From positions 148,927,629-148,991,628 of the forward strand of contig CM060890.1 of NCBI GenBank assembly GCA_030762935.1: a stretch of 64,000 bases of DNA, written 5' to 3'. Source of the stretch: Hymenopus coronatus (taxonomy: Eukaryota; Arthropoda; Insecta; Mantodea; Hymenopodidae). The notes beneath the pieces are model-generated. The model ran no database searches. It saw nothing but the letters and a program-made list of their open reading frames with translations, and was not told the origin of the DNA. This document shows, piece by piece, positions 46,132-56,955 of the stretch; positions within the stretch are counted from its first letter, which is position 1; the number at the start of each line of letters is the position of its first letter. The position numbers were made by a program, and so were the translations under genes.

Positions 46132-47624
46132 GTACAGCTGTCGTCATGTCTGTATCGCCGAATTCGTGTAAGTCCCTCACGGCACAGCGCCTCGTGTACA
46201 CCATCCGCGACATAGCAACAAGTTCCAAATCCTAATATTACTAACATATATCATCAATAATCATAGCCAAATACATAACTTAACCTTCTTCAACAACAAA
46301 ATATCAATACTAACTAACAACATTAACGACACATTGTACCTCACTACTAACCTTGCGCTATGACAAAAGTTAGGGTATTCCTCTGGTGAGGGTCGCAGGT
46401 TTAATCTCACATGTAGCAAACATTATTTTTCCTTTTTTTAATAATGTTCAATCAACATATAGCGGATATTTATTTAACATAATTATTTCAGACACGTATA
46501 GCGTAAAAGTCATTGTTTCAGCAAATTATTAAAAACCATTACTTCAAGTGGTGTAACAGATTAAGGGCCAGCAGAGTGATATGTGAGGATATTGAATCAC
46601 TTTCTCTATTGAATCATGGCATAATGCCACGAGCCCTTATGAATGCTTTCTGGCATTCCTTATTTGGTTATTTCCTGGATGTAGTCTAGTCAATATATAA
46701 GGTCCATTTAACTTATAGGCGTGTGATTGTTGGAGCTACGTAACTTAGGAGTATGGAAGAGACTAGAGACCTGCCGCCTATCCGCCCATAGGAACGAACT
46801 CAGGACTACTGCCTTCATCCCTCCAAGGTTACTATCGTCACAAACTTAAGGTATAGCAACTTAATTTGCTTTATTAGGATTAGCTTACCATCTTTTATTA
46901 TATTAAGCTGATACGTTATAGATGCCTGTTTCATTACAAAAGGCTTCCCTTTGTCGTACACCCACCAGTGACGTCATAACTACCCCCACCTCCCAAACTG
47001 AAGACGTCATACATGACATTCCGTACAGTTAATAACATAATAATTATGATACTTCTTTAAGGGTTTATTCTATTGAACATTAACACAAAAGCACGCGGTG
47101 CACAGAAATACAAAAAGTATTTTATGTTTTTGTGAGGTAGTAACTTTTTTTTTCTTTTCTTTTGTGGCTTCACAATTCTATCATGGTCGCGTATCTGTAT
47201 CATGTTGGGGTTGGATATCAAGGAAAGGTAAAGGTGTGCTGTGGTAAGTTTGACGATTCAATGCACGGTATGCAATACACAGTAATACTCGATAATATTT
47301 TGATTCCCTCTGCGAGAATGGATTCTCTATTGAGAATGTGTGCGCTGAGCACACAGTCAACAAGCCTGGGCTCTTGTAGTTTCTCGTCCACATTACTATA
47401 GGCATTTAATTTTGTCTATGCCCCAAACATTGAGAGCTGTTATATTTACACATATCCTTTTGGTCATATAATATTTTAATATTTGGTTATTTAATAATTT
47501 AATTTATTTAGAGTGTTAACAGAATTAGGTTTTGAGTGCATAAATAGGCTCATACGAGTAAATTCAAATGAAAACGTTATATCATTAATATTATGCCAGT
47601 CATAAAATTAACAAACAAAAAAAT
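46132..47624. other. Longest interval free of recognised repeats
   Basis: About 1.5 kb of AT-rich sequence without R-element landmarks. It contains a full CRE-like octamer TGACGTCA at 46969-46976 and a second core GACGTCAT at about 47003. Two overlapping frames of 79 codons (plus, 47162-47401) and 74 codons (minus, 47181-47405) are unrecognised. No exon can be supported. Confidence 0.35.
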
Positions 47625-47700
47625 GACAAGCAGCGCTGGATTTGAATCTAGGAGATTGGAGGAAAGCCTTCTTAACCTCTCGGCCACTCAAACGTTGTTC
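47625..47700 (-). other. tRNA-Ser/Leu-like pseudo-tRNA or SINE head
   Basis: On the minus strand: TGAGTGGCCGAGAGGTTAAG, the A box and D arm of class II tRNAs (T-G-G-C-C-G-A-G-x-G-G-T-T-A-A), then a B box AGATTCAAATCCAGC about 35 bases on. No convincing anticodon stem or 7-bp acceptor stem is seen, so it is a pseudo-tRNA or SINE head and unlikely to be a functional tRNA gene. Confidence 0.5.
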
Positions 47701-48142
47701 CGAGAGCTATTTTCAGTACTCAGAAGTTAACAATTGCGCTGTCAGTGACTAGCCATTGTACAGTTTTTCGGTGCGTTGTAAACACAGCTTTTACGAAGAT
47801 ACCCAAAACTCTTCGATCGAGACATGGAATCTAGGGAACACTCATTTTTGTGTCCACAGGTGTACATAGTAGGTATTGCATTCCGATATTTCACCGCAAC
47901 TACATGTTTTCTCAAACTCCAAAAAGAAATTAATAGAAAAAGGTTCACACGCGCGTATGTGTTTTGTGTGTGAACACGATAACTCAAAAACGAAAAGTCG
48001 GTATTTGGTTTTATATAGTATCTTCCAAGGATGCGACACAGATTTTTAGAAATATCCCTCACACACCCCAAACTGCATGGAAAATCGAAAATCTTTACTT
48101 TCTAAAAAACGGCTCTATCGATTTTTATTTAAATGCCGTATA

Positions 48143-48981
48143 TTAAAAATCTGATGTGTACCATTCACATGACTTTCTCTATATCCCTGCAACAAATTAT
48201 TCTTAAAAAGTTTATACTTCTATTTACTTCATGCTAATCAGTAAAACATTAGCAGTAATAGCCACATTACTTGCTTCCTTGTAAGTAGAGGTGAAATAAG
48301 GGAGGTGAAATAAGGTTAAAGTGATAATCAAAAGCTGGTTGCTATGTCACTGAAGTTCCTTTGTTTGTATGGACAGGAGTTGACAAATTCCAGAATGAGA
48401 AAAGTACAAGTTTTTCAAAGCAGAAACCAAAAATAAGGAACTCCACGAAAAAAATGTATATAACATAAATTGTGTGTTTTAACGTGCTCTACATTTTTTG
48501 TGTAGTAAGTTTTTGTCCATCTCATACGGTTTAGCAGTTATTCAAAATTCAGTAAAATTCATCCAGAATGAACTACTCTTCAGAGGCTATTCCCAGAAAA
48601 TTCAAGATATACATTTTATTTATCAGGTAAATATCTTTAATATACGAAATTTTAATCAAAATCGTTAGTCATTTTTAAATCAAAATTTTCGAAAAAAGTT
48701 CCATGTAAAGGGTAGTTGGGGGTGGGGGGATTTTTATCAAAATCTTCGTGTCACATCCCTGGAAGATACTAAACTTAAATACCAAGTTTGGTATTTTACC
48801 TACTTTTCGTTTTTGAGTTATCGCTTTCACAGACACACGGACCTTTTTCCGAAAATGCTTTTTTTAGATAAAGGGTACCCTAAAACATATATTTCCGGTG
48901 AAATCTCGATATCAAATTTTTTGATGGAGTGCAATACTTTCTCTATACACTATGTACATAGTGCATATAGAGAAAGTAAAA
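48143..48981 (+). mobile_element. R-element, full length, inside an older inverted copy
   Basis: 839 bp, AAAAATCTGATGTGTACCATTC to TATACACTATGTACATAGTGCATATAGAGAAAGTAA. It sits in the older copy's ATTAAAGATATTTACATG block; the flanks read TATATTAAAAA on the left and AAAAATACTTACATG on the right. This clean insertion suggests a short A-rich target duplication. Confidence 0.8.
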
Positions 48982-49223
48982 ATACTTACATGCCAAATAA
49001 TATACCTACATATCTTCCATTTTCTGGGGATAGTCTCTGAAGACTTCCTTATTAAGAATGGATTTTTTCTGAATTTTGCATAACTAGTAAACCGTAAGAG
49101 ATACACAAAAACTTACTACACCTAAAATGATCTACTTAAAACACACAATTTATGTTATATACATTTTTAGTGCAGTTGGCCATTCTTGAGATATTCCTTG
49201 GTATTTGTTTCTCATATTTAAAT

Positions 49224-49917
49224 TACGAGGTTCAACCAGAAAGTAACCGGCGATTTGGAACAATTAAATAATAACGAAAGTTTCAACACAAAACTTTATT
49301 TACAAAGTTACACTACCTTGCTCTTTCTCAACGTAATCGTCATTGCTATCAAGGTATTTATTGTCACGTGGTACAGATGTTATACTCTTCCACCGCTAAA
49401 CATCTGAGCCAAGATGTCACTGTCACTTTGAGGTCTTCATGTCTGAAAAATCTTTTCCATACAAAAAGTCATGTACGGTGTCCAAAGTGAAACACCGGTT
49501 TTTCTGAATTCTTTTATCAACATTTGCTTTCAACTGCTCCATAACGATTGATGAACTTCCACTCCGGTCTTTATCGTACACACTGTTATGTTCTTCCTTG
49601 ATTACTCGTAAATTATGTGTCATTTCCTCACTCAAGACTTGTTCATTGCATTATCACTATACACTTGCGCTATTTGTCTATAACATGCGATTGACCAAAA
49701 ATTCTGTGCATTCGAAAAAACCAAAGGTTCTTTGCCGACAGAAAAGTATAACATCGACATTGAAAAACCGGTACCACGTGACAATAAATACCTTGATAGC
49801 AATGACGTTGAGAAATAGAGTAAGGTAGTGTAACTTTGTAAATAAAGTTTTGTGGCGATAACTTTCGTTATTGTTAGTTTTGTCAAATCGTCTGTCACTT
49901 TCTGAATGACCCTCGTA
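49224..49917 (-). mobile_element. Long-TIR mariner-derived MITE, copy 2
   Basis: 694 bp with TA at both ends. The TIRs are about 150 bp (49224-49374 and 49771-49917), starting TACGAGGTTCAACCAGAAAG and, from the right, TACGAGGGTCATTCAGAAAG. It is inserted in an inverted R-element. Internal sequence matches the copy at 117-788 closely up to about 49640; past that the interiors differ more (AAAGTTTTTTTATAG versus GTTCTTTGCCGACAG). Confidence 0.8.
49423..49635 (-). pseudogene. Mariner transposase DNA-binding fragment, second copy
   Basis: Seventy codons on the minus strand, nearly the same as at 319-513 (DRSGSSSIVMEQLKANVDKR is common to both) but extended at both ends (MSEEMTHN at the N-terminus, KDFSDMKTSK at the C-terminus). 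No catalytic residues. It is shared between the two copies, so it was part of the amplified MITE. Confidence 0.5.
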
Positions 49918-50155
49918 GTTAAATTGTTGTCACTCCTGGCCATGGAAAGAAACGATTTCAATCACATAGCAACCCTCCTTTAAAACATTTGACTATCACT
50001 TTAGACTTGTGTATTCCCTTCTACTTTCAAGGAACCAAGTTCTGTTAATGTTTATCTCGAGAATCATGAAGGAGATGGAAATATGAGCTTTTTAACAATT
50101 ATTTGTTACAGAGATGTAGAGAAAGTGGTGTGAATGGAACACATGAGATAGTTTA

Positions 50156-50424
50156 ATTGAATCCAGGCCCCTAGTGAGTTACGTCACCATAGTTTTGCTG
50201 TGCAACTCCTCAAGAAGTTTATAACAGACGATCTCTGGCCGCAGATGTAAAGGAAAATTGGAGGCGAGTCTCTCTCTAGGGATGTCGATGTATCTTTTGT
50301 GAACCACATCTCTAGTGTAATTGATTGTGTACTTTCACGTTGTTTTCACGTTCCCTGCGGCTTCACCTCACTTGGGAATAGCCACGAAATTGGACCAGCT
50401 GGGGGAGAGATCGCGCGATCCTGG
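50156..50424. other. Unassigned GC-richer spacer
   Basis: Contains a 71-codon plus-strand frame starting at 50299 with no recognisable motif. No repeat landmarks were seen. Confidence 0.3.
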
Positions 50425-51398
50425 TCAATACTGCAACACTCCATTCACACGGCTTTCTCTGCAAACTATTCAGTATTCTTGTATCTACCTCATGATAATC
50501 TAGATAAACATTAGCACAAATTGTCTTATTACTTGTTCCTTATAAGTACAAGGGAAATTAGCGAATACACTAGACTTAAGCGATAGTCAAATGTTTAAAT
50601 GTCGATTTAGGTGAAACAACTGATATTCCATTTTTGCTTTCCACAACAAGATTAAAGCAAAATAAAGATGAAACGTAAGAGAGAAAAGCTCAAGTATTTT
50701 AGAATTAAGACTAATAACAACAATATCTCGGAAACTGTTAACTCTACTAATAAAAATGTATATATCATAAGTTTATGTATTTTAAATTTTTATCTATCTC
50801 TTACAGTTTATCAGTTATACAAAGTTCATCGAGAATGATGAGGTTTTTAGAGGAAATATTGTGTGGACTAGTTGGGTATGTACATCTGTTTAAAACATGC
50901 ATGCGTAAGATGATCTATATCCGATATATTCCTCATTATTCGTTTAGCAGTTACCAGTTATACAAGATTATACAAAATGCTTTCAAATGAAGAGCACTGC
51001 AAAAAATATTCCCAGAAAATTTAAGATATACCAACATTTTATTTGTAAATGTCCTTAATATACGATATTTTAATCAAAATCGTTAGAGCTATTTTTCAGA
51101 AAACCAAAATGTTTGAAAAAGCTCTGTGTAAAGGGTAGTTTGGGGTGGGGATTTTCTTGAAAATGTTCGTGTCACTTCCTTGGAAGATACCAAATTTAGT
51201 ACTTAAAGGTCTTTTGGTTTTCCAGCTGTGTTGTGTTGTGTTGACAACCGGATCGTTTTCTAAAAAGGCTTCTTTTTTGGATTCAGGAGACCTAAAAACA
51301 TATTTCCGGTGAAATCTCGATTTCTAATATTTTGGTGGAATAGAATACCTTCTTTAGCTTCTATGTACATTGTATGCATATACGGATTAGAGAAAGTA
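50425..51398 (+). mobile_element. R-element, full length
   Basis: From CAACACTCCATTCACACGGC, TTTCTCTGC to CATATACGGATTAGAGAAAGTAA. The TGTGTTGTGTTGTGTTG run at 51227-51243 replaces the AC run. Two extra pieces of the TTTATCTATCTCTTACAGTTTATCAG block occur, so it has an internal partial duplication. Confidence 0.7.
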
Positions 51399-51535
51399 AA
51401 AATGTATTTGAGGTAAATTGTATGGTGAATGATATCTACATTTTTTGTGCAGTAAGTTATGCAAGAATGATAAGTTGTTTAGGGGCTATTCCCAGGAAAT
51501 TCAAGATAGACATTTTATTTGACAGGTTTTAAAGA

Positions 51536-52699
51536 TGCCCAGCCTCGCCCAGAGATGCATTGTTGTTTTCCTTACGTTGGTACACATGTTAATAGACCCT
51601 ATGTAAAATTACAAGTCATTCCAGACAATAGTCGACAGTAGGCAGTAGTTTGAAGCAGTGGAAGTGCGCATTGCTTTGAAAATGCAGAAATTTGAGTATC
51701 GAGCTGTGATAAAATTCTTCGTAAAGGAAGGTTTAACACCTACAGAAATTCATTTGCGAATTGTAAATGTGTGTGGTGACTCTTCACCTTCAGTTTCCAT
51801 TGTGAAGAAATGGGCGGTCGATTTTAAACGCGTCCAAGACGATGCACGTCCAAAAACTGTAACCACACCGGAAATTATTGGAAAAGTACATGGCATGATT
51901 TTGGAAGATGGGCGCACAAAGGTGCGTGAAATTGCTAATGCTCTTGGAATTTCAAAGGAACGTATTGGTCACATCTTCATCAGAAACTAAACATGAAAAA
52001 GCTTTGCGCAAGATGAGTGCCGCGTATCCTCACTGTGGACAACAAACACATTCGCACGACACTTTCTGAAAAGTGCTTGGTGCATTTTCAGAAGAACAGA
52101 AGTGACTTTTTGCGCCGATGAAACATGGATTCGCCACTACACACCCGAATCCAAGCAGCAGTCGAGGCAGTGGACAGAAGCTGGTTCTTCAGCTCCAAAG
52201 AAGGCGAGGATGGTGCCATCAGCAGGAAAGAGCATGGCGTCAGTGTTTTGGGATGCCAATGGAATTTTGTTGATTGGCTATCTCGAAAAAGGTAAGACTA
52301 TTACTGGAGAATACTACTCTCAATTTCTAACCAAACTGAATGCAAGCATTCATGAAAACGGACCCGGGTTAAAAAACAAAAATTGTTTTCTATCAGGACA
52401 ATGCACCTGCTCACAAAAATGTTTTGGCATTGGGGAAATGGCTCCCTCGGGCTTCCATCTGTTTCCAAAACTGAAGAAATTCCTCGCTGGTAGGCGCTTT
52501 TCGTCCAATGAAGAAGCAATGGCGGCTGTAAATGGGTACTTTGCAGCACTTCCAGAGGAATATTACAGAGAGGGGATAATGGCATTCGAACACCGCTGTG
52601 TTGATATTAGAAGAGACTATGTTGAAAAATAAAACAACTTTGAAAGCATGAACTGTCGTTTTTCTCTATCAGGCCGAGAACTTTTCAGACTACCCTCAT
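51536..52699 (+). mobile_element. mariner element, 3' TIR intact, 5' end damaged
   Basis: The 3' end reads TCTATCAGGCCGAGAACTTT, TCAGACTACCCTCATA, a standard mariner terminal inverted repeat ending at TA. The corresponding 5' TIR is not seen; the left end holds AGATGCCCAGCCTCGCCC, so the left terminus was replaced or deleted. It carries one transposase gene with several inactivating changes and is inserted in an R-element. Confidence 0.85.
51658..52632 (+). pseudogene. mariner transposase, multiply inactivated
   Basis: N-terminal frame 51658-51990: a helix-turn-helix (FEYRAVIKFFVKEGLTPTEI), the linker DARPKTVTTPEIIGKVH and a second helix region VREIANALGISKERIGHI. A frameshift at about 51988-52100 follows (LCARW and ENK-like pieces in other frames). 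In the C-terminal frame, 52102-52632, DETWIRHYTPESK holds catalytic aspartate 1 (52117-52119). The aspartate 2 motif FYQDNAPAHKN is only readable in another frame (GAC at about 52397). A deletion removes the PHPPYSPDL-like region, and the third catalytic aspartate is replaced by glycine (APSGFHLFPK). The C-terminus YREGIMAFEHRCVDIRRDYV is conserved. Dead enzyme of the DD34D mariner type. Confidence 0.88.
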
Positions 52700-52930
52700 A
52701 CATATGCTTAATTTACGGTATAGTAATAAAAAGCGTTAGGACCAATTTTGATAAAAACAAAAAGAGAGAGAAAGACATAGATAAACAGACATTTGCTATA
52801 AATGCGGGTTTTTTTTAAATTCAGAAGTCCCCAGAAGATATATTTCCACTGAAAACACAGTAGCGAAGTTTTGGGTAGAATGCAATACCTCCTCTACCTA
52901 TGTACCATGTACTAAGTAGAGAAAATAATA

Positions 52931-53166
52931 CGCTGTTGTAAGAATAATTGGTTGCAGCAAAAATAAACAGAAAATTATTTAATGTAGCACAACAGAATTG
53001 CTGCCGTTAATTCCTTTATTGTTATATGAAATCTCTTGTGAACATTTGTGGTCATATATCGCATTCATTTCATTTATATACTCAGTCTCAGTATTCCTTA
53101 TACGCATCTTTCAGGGCTGTTCCTAAGGAGTACATTTGCAATATCCCATTTTACTCTGTACATGAA
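52931..53166. other. Unassigned sequence
   Basis: AT-rich interval between the split R-element and a SINE. No supported feature. Confidence 0.4.
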
Positions 53167-53412
53167 TGTTTAAGTGCCCGCCTGGGTGGTGTGTTGGTAG
53201 CGTGTCTGCCTCATATTCAACAGGTCGTGAGTTCGGATCTCATTTAGGGTGAGTTACCCGGATAAGGTTTTTTTCGGGGTTTTCCCTTATCCTGCGAAGA
53301 CAAATGTCGAGTAACTTTAAGCTTCATGGACCCCCAGATCATTTGGGTATCATTTCACCAATTTCATTCATCGTCCGATACGACCAACCAGGTTAAACTA
53401 CAAATAAATAAA
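53167..53412 (+). mobile_element. tRNA-derived SINE, complete copy
   Basis: Head: GGTGGTGTGTTGGTAGCGTG (A box) and GTGAGTTCGGATCTCATTTAGG (B box). Body: GAGTTACCCGGATAAGG, CGGGGTTTTCCCTTATCCTG and TCATTTGGGTATCATTTCACC. It ends in an (AAAT)n-like tail, ACAAATAAATAAATACC. About 245 bp. Inverted relatives lie at 3899-4132 and 5640-5775. A SINE with this tRNA-head plus TTTTCCC body plan is typical of insects; the family name is unknown to me. Confidence 0.8.
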
Positions 53413-53944
53413 TACCGTAATAATCATTGTATTCATAAGTATTATAATGTATTGTATATTAGTGTGTGTGTTTTATATTCAAATTAAACTGATGTGTACT
53501 TTGACTTGCACGAATGTGTCAAATGTTGTTTAGTATTTAGCAATGACACAAGGTCTGTAAAGCCTGATGCTTTGATATTTTACACTCTAGTACATAATTG
53601 TATATGTTTGCGTTGTAAACTCTATAACATATTTGTAAATATGTATTGTAATTTGAGGACATTTATAAGGAGTACATAATACAATAATCATATTTTAGTT
53701 TTATATAATTACTAGTAGTAACTATTATGTCGATAATTAGAAAACTATCATCTGACATTACCTCAGTGTTACATATAATGAAATTATATTTATTTATACA
53801 TTTTAACACTAATTTTTGATACTCTTTGTTTTTATGTGCATGCAAAAAAAAAGGGGGGGGGGAGTACGTATGCTTTTATGTAGCACATTAAGTATAGTGC
53901 AGTGGCGTACAGGCCTCAAAAGCAAATGGTGTGATTATATGTCT
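53413..53944. other. AT-rich unassigned interval with A/G run
   Basis: Low-complexity AT-rich sequence; an A8-10/G9 run lies at about 53846-53863. Short frames of 60 codons on both strands are incidental. Confidence 0.4.
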
Positions 53945-54570
53945 ATTCTGTTGTTTTGTAACCCTAGAGCTTTATACAGTAGTATATAAACACATGTATA
54001 TACCTTGACAAGTTCTATGTTCAGTGCTTCCTGGCCTAAACGAGCCTACAGATTCTGTTGTTTTGTAACCCTAGAGCTTTATACAGTAGTATATAAACAC
54101 ATGTATATCCCTTGACAAGTTCTATGTTCAGTGCTTCCTGGCCTAAACGAGCCTACAGATTCTGTTGTTTTGTAACCCTAGAGCTTTATACAGTAGTATA
54201 TAAACACATGTATATACCTTGACAAGTTCTATGTTGAGTGACTTCCTGGCCTAAACGAGCCTACAGATTCTGTTTTTTTGTAACCCTAGAGCTTTATACA
54301 GTAGTATATAAACACGTGTATATCCCTTGACAAGTTCTATGTTCAGTGCTTCCTGGCCTAAACGAGCCTACAGATTCTGTTGTTTTGTAACCCTAGAGCT
54401 TTATACAGTAGTATATAAACACATGTATATCCCTTGACAAGTTCTATGTTCAGTGCTTCCTGGCCTAAACGAGCCTTTATACAGTAGTATATAAACACAT
54501 GTATATACCTTGACAAGTTCTATGTTCAGTGCTTCCTGGCCTAAACGAGCCTACAGATTGCTTTCTAATC
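53945..54570. repeat. 107-bp tandem array, about 5.8 copies
   Basis: Copies start at 53945, 54052, 54159, 54267 and 54374 (ATTCTGTTGTTTTGTAACCC). The last one is joined to a shortened copy lacking ATTCTG..TAGAG at about 54475. Each monomer has an AT-rich near-palindrome around GTATATAAACACATGTATATAC. No parent element was recognised in the window. Confidence 0.95.
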
Positions 54571-54734
54571 TAGTCGAAGGTATTATTGCTACCTCATTTA
54601 TGTTTCTTAACGTGGTAAATTTTGGAAAGCCCAAAATAGGATATGTTATTGAAATTTATAGCAATTATTATGCATAATACTAGTGATATTTATGTCATGT
54701 ATCAAGGTTCTAGCTTGCATGGTTATTTAAATCA
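54571..54734. other. Unassigned spacer
   Basis: Short AT-rich interval without landmarks. Confidence 0.4.
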
Positions 54735-55108
54735 TAATTTTTATTTTCTCTAACACACATATACAAGGTACATAGTAGGCAGAGAGGGTGTTGCATTCTA
54801 TAAAAAAATTCGATACCGAGATTACACCGGAAATATGTTTTTTGGCCCCATGATTCCAAAAAAAAAGCATATTTAGACAAATATCCATGTGTGCATATGC
54901 TTTGACAGCATAACCCAAAAACGAAAGTAAGGTAAATGCCAAATTTGATACTTAGGTTCAGTATCCGCTAAGAAATGATACGATAAATTTCACTACTCAA
55001 CTACCCTTTAAATGGAAAAAAATTCGAAAATGTTGATTTTCAAAAAAAAATATATTAAAATACCTGCTATTAAACATTTTTTTAAGTCGGCCTACCCTCC
55101 CCGTATTT

Positions 55109-56196
55109 GTAGGACTGACACTCCCCTAGGACTTACAACCGGATGTCTAGGGGTCAGAAGTCCGTCGGGGAGCCAACGGCACGAAACCATAGAATGGAGA
55201 ACCTGGTCCGTATCTAGGCATGAGTGTGAGGAAGTGGATGATATGTAGGACTGACACTCTCCTAGGACTTACAAGTGGATGTCTAGGGGTCAGAAGTCCG
55301 TCGGGGAGCCAACGGCACGAAACCATAGAATGGAGAACCTGGTCCGTATCTAGGCATGAGTGTGAGGAAGTGGATGATATGTAGGACTGACACTCTCCTA
55401 GGACTTACAAGTGGATGTCTAGGGGTCAGAAGTCCGTCGGGGAGCCAACGGCACGAAACCATAGAATGCAGAACCTGGTCCGTATCTAGGCATGAGTGTG
55501 AGGAAGTGGATGATATGTAGGACTGACACTCTCCTAGGACTTACAAGTGGATGTCTAGGGGTCAGAAGTCCGTCGGGGAGCCAACGGCACGAAACCATAG
55601 AATGCAGAACCTGGTCCGTATCTAGGCATGAGTGTGAGGAAGTGGATGATATGTAGGACTGACACTCTCCTAGGACTTACAAGTGGATGTCTAGGGGTCA
55701 GAAGTCCGTCGGGGAGCCAACGGCACGAAACCATAGAATGCAGAACCTGGTCCGTATCTAGGCATGAGTGTGAGGAAGTGGATGATATGTAGGACTGACA
55801 CTCTCCTAGGACTTACAAGTGGATGTCTAGGGGTCAGAAGTCCGTCGGGGAGCCAACGGCACGAAACCACAGAATGGAGAACCTGGTCCGTATCTAGGCA
55901 TGAGTGTGAGGAAGTGGATGATATGTAGGACTGACACTCCCCTAGGACTTACAAGTGGATGTCTAGGGGTCAGAAGTCCGTCGGGGAGCCAACGGCACGA
56001 AACCACAGAATGGAGAACCTGGTCCGTATCTAGGCATGAGTGTGAGGAAGTGGATGATATGTAGGACTGACACTCCCCTAGGACTTACAAGTGGATGTCT
56101 AGGGGTCAGAAGTCCGTCGGGGAGCCAACGGCACGAAACCATAGAATGGAGAACCTGGTCCGTATCTAGGCATGAGTGTGAGGAAGTGGATGATAT
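55109..56196 (-). repeat. 136-bp tandem array, 8 copies
   Basis: Copies start at 55109, 55245, 55381, 55517, 55653, 55789, 55925 and 56061 (GTAGGACTGACACTC). They are nearly identical, with variants CTCTCC/CTCCCC, ACCATAG/ACCACAG and TGGAG/TGCAG. Read on the minus strand, the array is the downstream body of the SINE whose tRNA-like head is at 56330-56390. A run of 136 bp is not a multiple of three, and the 138-codon minus-strand frame across head and array is not a gene. Confidence 0.95.
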
Positions 56197-56392
56197 GAAA
56201 TACAAGCGAAACAGATGATAAGAACGGTGATGTTGGTGGAATGGGTGTCGGGGGAAATCGGAGGACCCGGGGAAACCCGCCCAGACAGCGCTTCGTCCAC
56301 CACAAATCCCACATACTGGCGGTTTGGATCGAACCCGGGCCGCCCAGGTGGGAGGCGAGCAGACTAGGCACACAGTCACGGTGTCGCCTTTA
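56197..56392 (-). mobile_element. tRNA-derived SINE head feeding the 136-bp array
   Basis: Minus strand: GTGCCTAGTCTGCTCGCCTC (A-box region), GGCCCGGGTTCGATCC (B box), then GCGGGTTTCCCCGGG and CGACACCCATTCCACC. It passes into TCATATCATCCACTTCC, the start of the first array monomer, without a break. This head-body layout repeats that of the 95-bp satellite with an unrelated sequence. Confidence 0.75.
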
Positions 56393-56897
56393 AAAATATT
56401 TAAATAACAAATAAAATGAGTATCTTGAATTTCCTGGGTTAGCTTCTGTAGACCTCTTCTTTCGAATTCACTTTTGCATAATTGGTAAATTGTTACAGAA
56501 ACGTAACAAGTTAATAGATAAAAATATAGATCTCTTCAGAACACTATTTACGTCGTTTGCATTTTCTTAATAATTCGTTTATTTATTTATTGTAGAGCTA
56601 ATCGTTTCCGAGATATTCTTTGTCATTGGTTTCAATTTTAAAATGCTTATACTTTTCTCAAGTGTTTCTTTTGTTTTAGCCTGGGCCACAAAAAGAAGCG
56701 AATTTCAAGGACAATAGCATTTAAAACATTTGACTATCACTTTAACCTAGTGTGTTCCCTTATTTCACTTCTACTTACAAGGAACTAAGTAATAAGACAA
56801 TTTCTGTTAAGTTTATCTTGATTAGCATAAAATAGGCATATAGAAAAAATTAATTTGTGTGAGTAGTGTGTTGCAGAATAGGTAGAGGCCATTTGAA

Positions 56898-56955
56898 TGT
56901 ACGGCGGGTCCGCCGAAATGGGAGTTCCGGGTTCGAATCCCGCGTGCAGATTTAG
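56898..56955 (+). other. tRNA 3'-half-like remnant
   Basis: CCGGGTTCGAATCCCG is a perfect T-arm/B-box sequence, preceded by ACGGCGGGTCCGCCGAAATGG, which has its own short stem (GGCGGGTCCGCC). No D arm at the proper distance. Probably a SINE-head remnant. Confidence 0.4.

Larger units (their letters stand above)
47860..50155 (-). mobile_element. Inverted R-element split by two insertions
   Basis: Three segments of one inverted copy: 47860-48142 (GGTATTGCATTCCGATATTTC to AAATGCCGTATATTA), 48982-49223 (ACTTACATGCCAAATAATATACC to TTCTCATATTTAAAT) and 49918-50155 (CACTCCTGGCCATGG to GAGAAAGTGGTGTGAATGGAACACATGAGA). A forward R-element interrupts it first, and the MITE at 49224-49917 second. The order of segments shows that both insertions are younger than this copy. 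Confidence 0.7.
51399..52930 (+). mobile_element. R-element split by a mariner transposon
   Basis: Left piece 51399-51535 (GGTAAATTGTATGGTG, ACATTTTTTGTGCAGTAAG, TATTCCCAGGAAATTCAAG, TTTTATTTGACAGGT). Right piece 52700-52930 (CATATGCTTAATTTACGG, AAAAAGCGTTAGGACC, and a decayed tail TGTACCATGTACTAAGTAGAG). Confidence 0.65.
54735..56895 (-). mobile_element. Inverted R-element split by a SINE with its array
   Basis: Left piece 54735-55085 (TATTTTCTCTAACACACATATAC, ATTCGATACCGAGATTACACC, AACTACCCTTTAAATGG). Right piece 56393-56895 (AAATAACAAATAAAATGAG, TAGCTTCTGTAGACC, CTTACAAGGAACTAAGTAATAAG, GATTAGCATAAAATAGG). The 1.3 kb between them is the 136-bp array plus SINE head, so the SINE inserted here on the minus strand. 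Confidence 0.7.

Noticed and set aside
55963..56379. A 138-codon minus-strand frame
   Set aside because: It covers the SINE head and two units of the 136-bp array; the same sequence appears in other frames in the next units.
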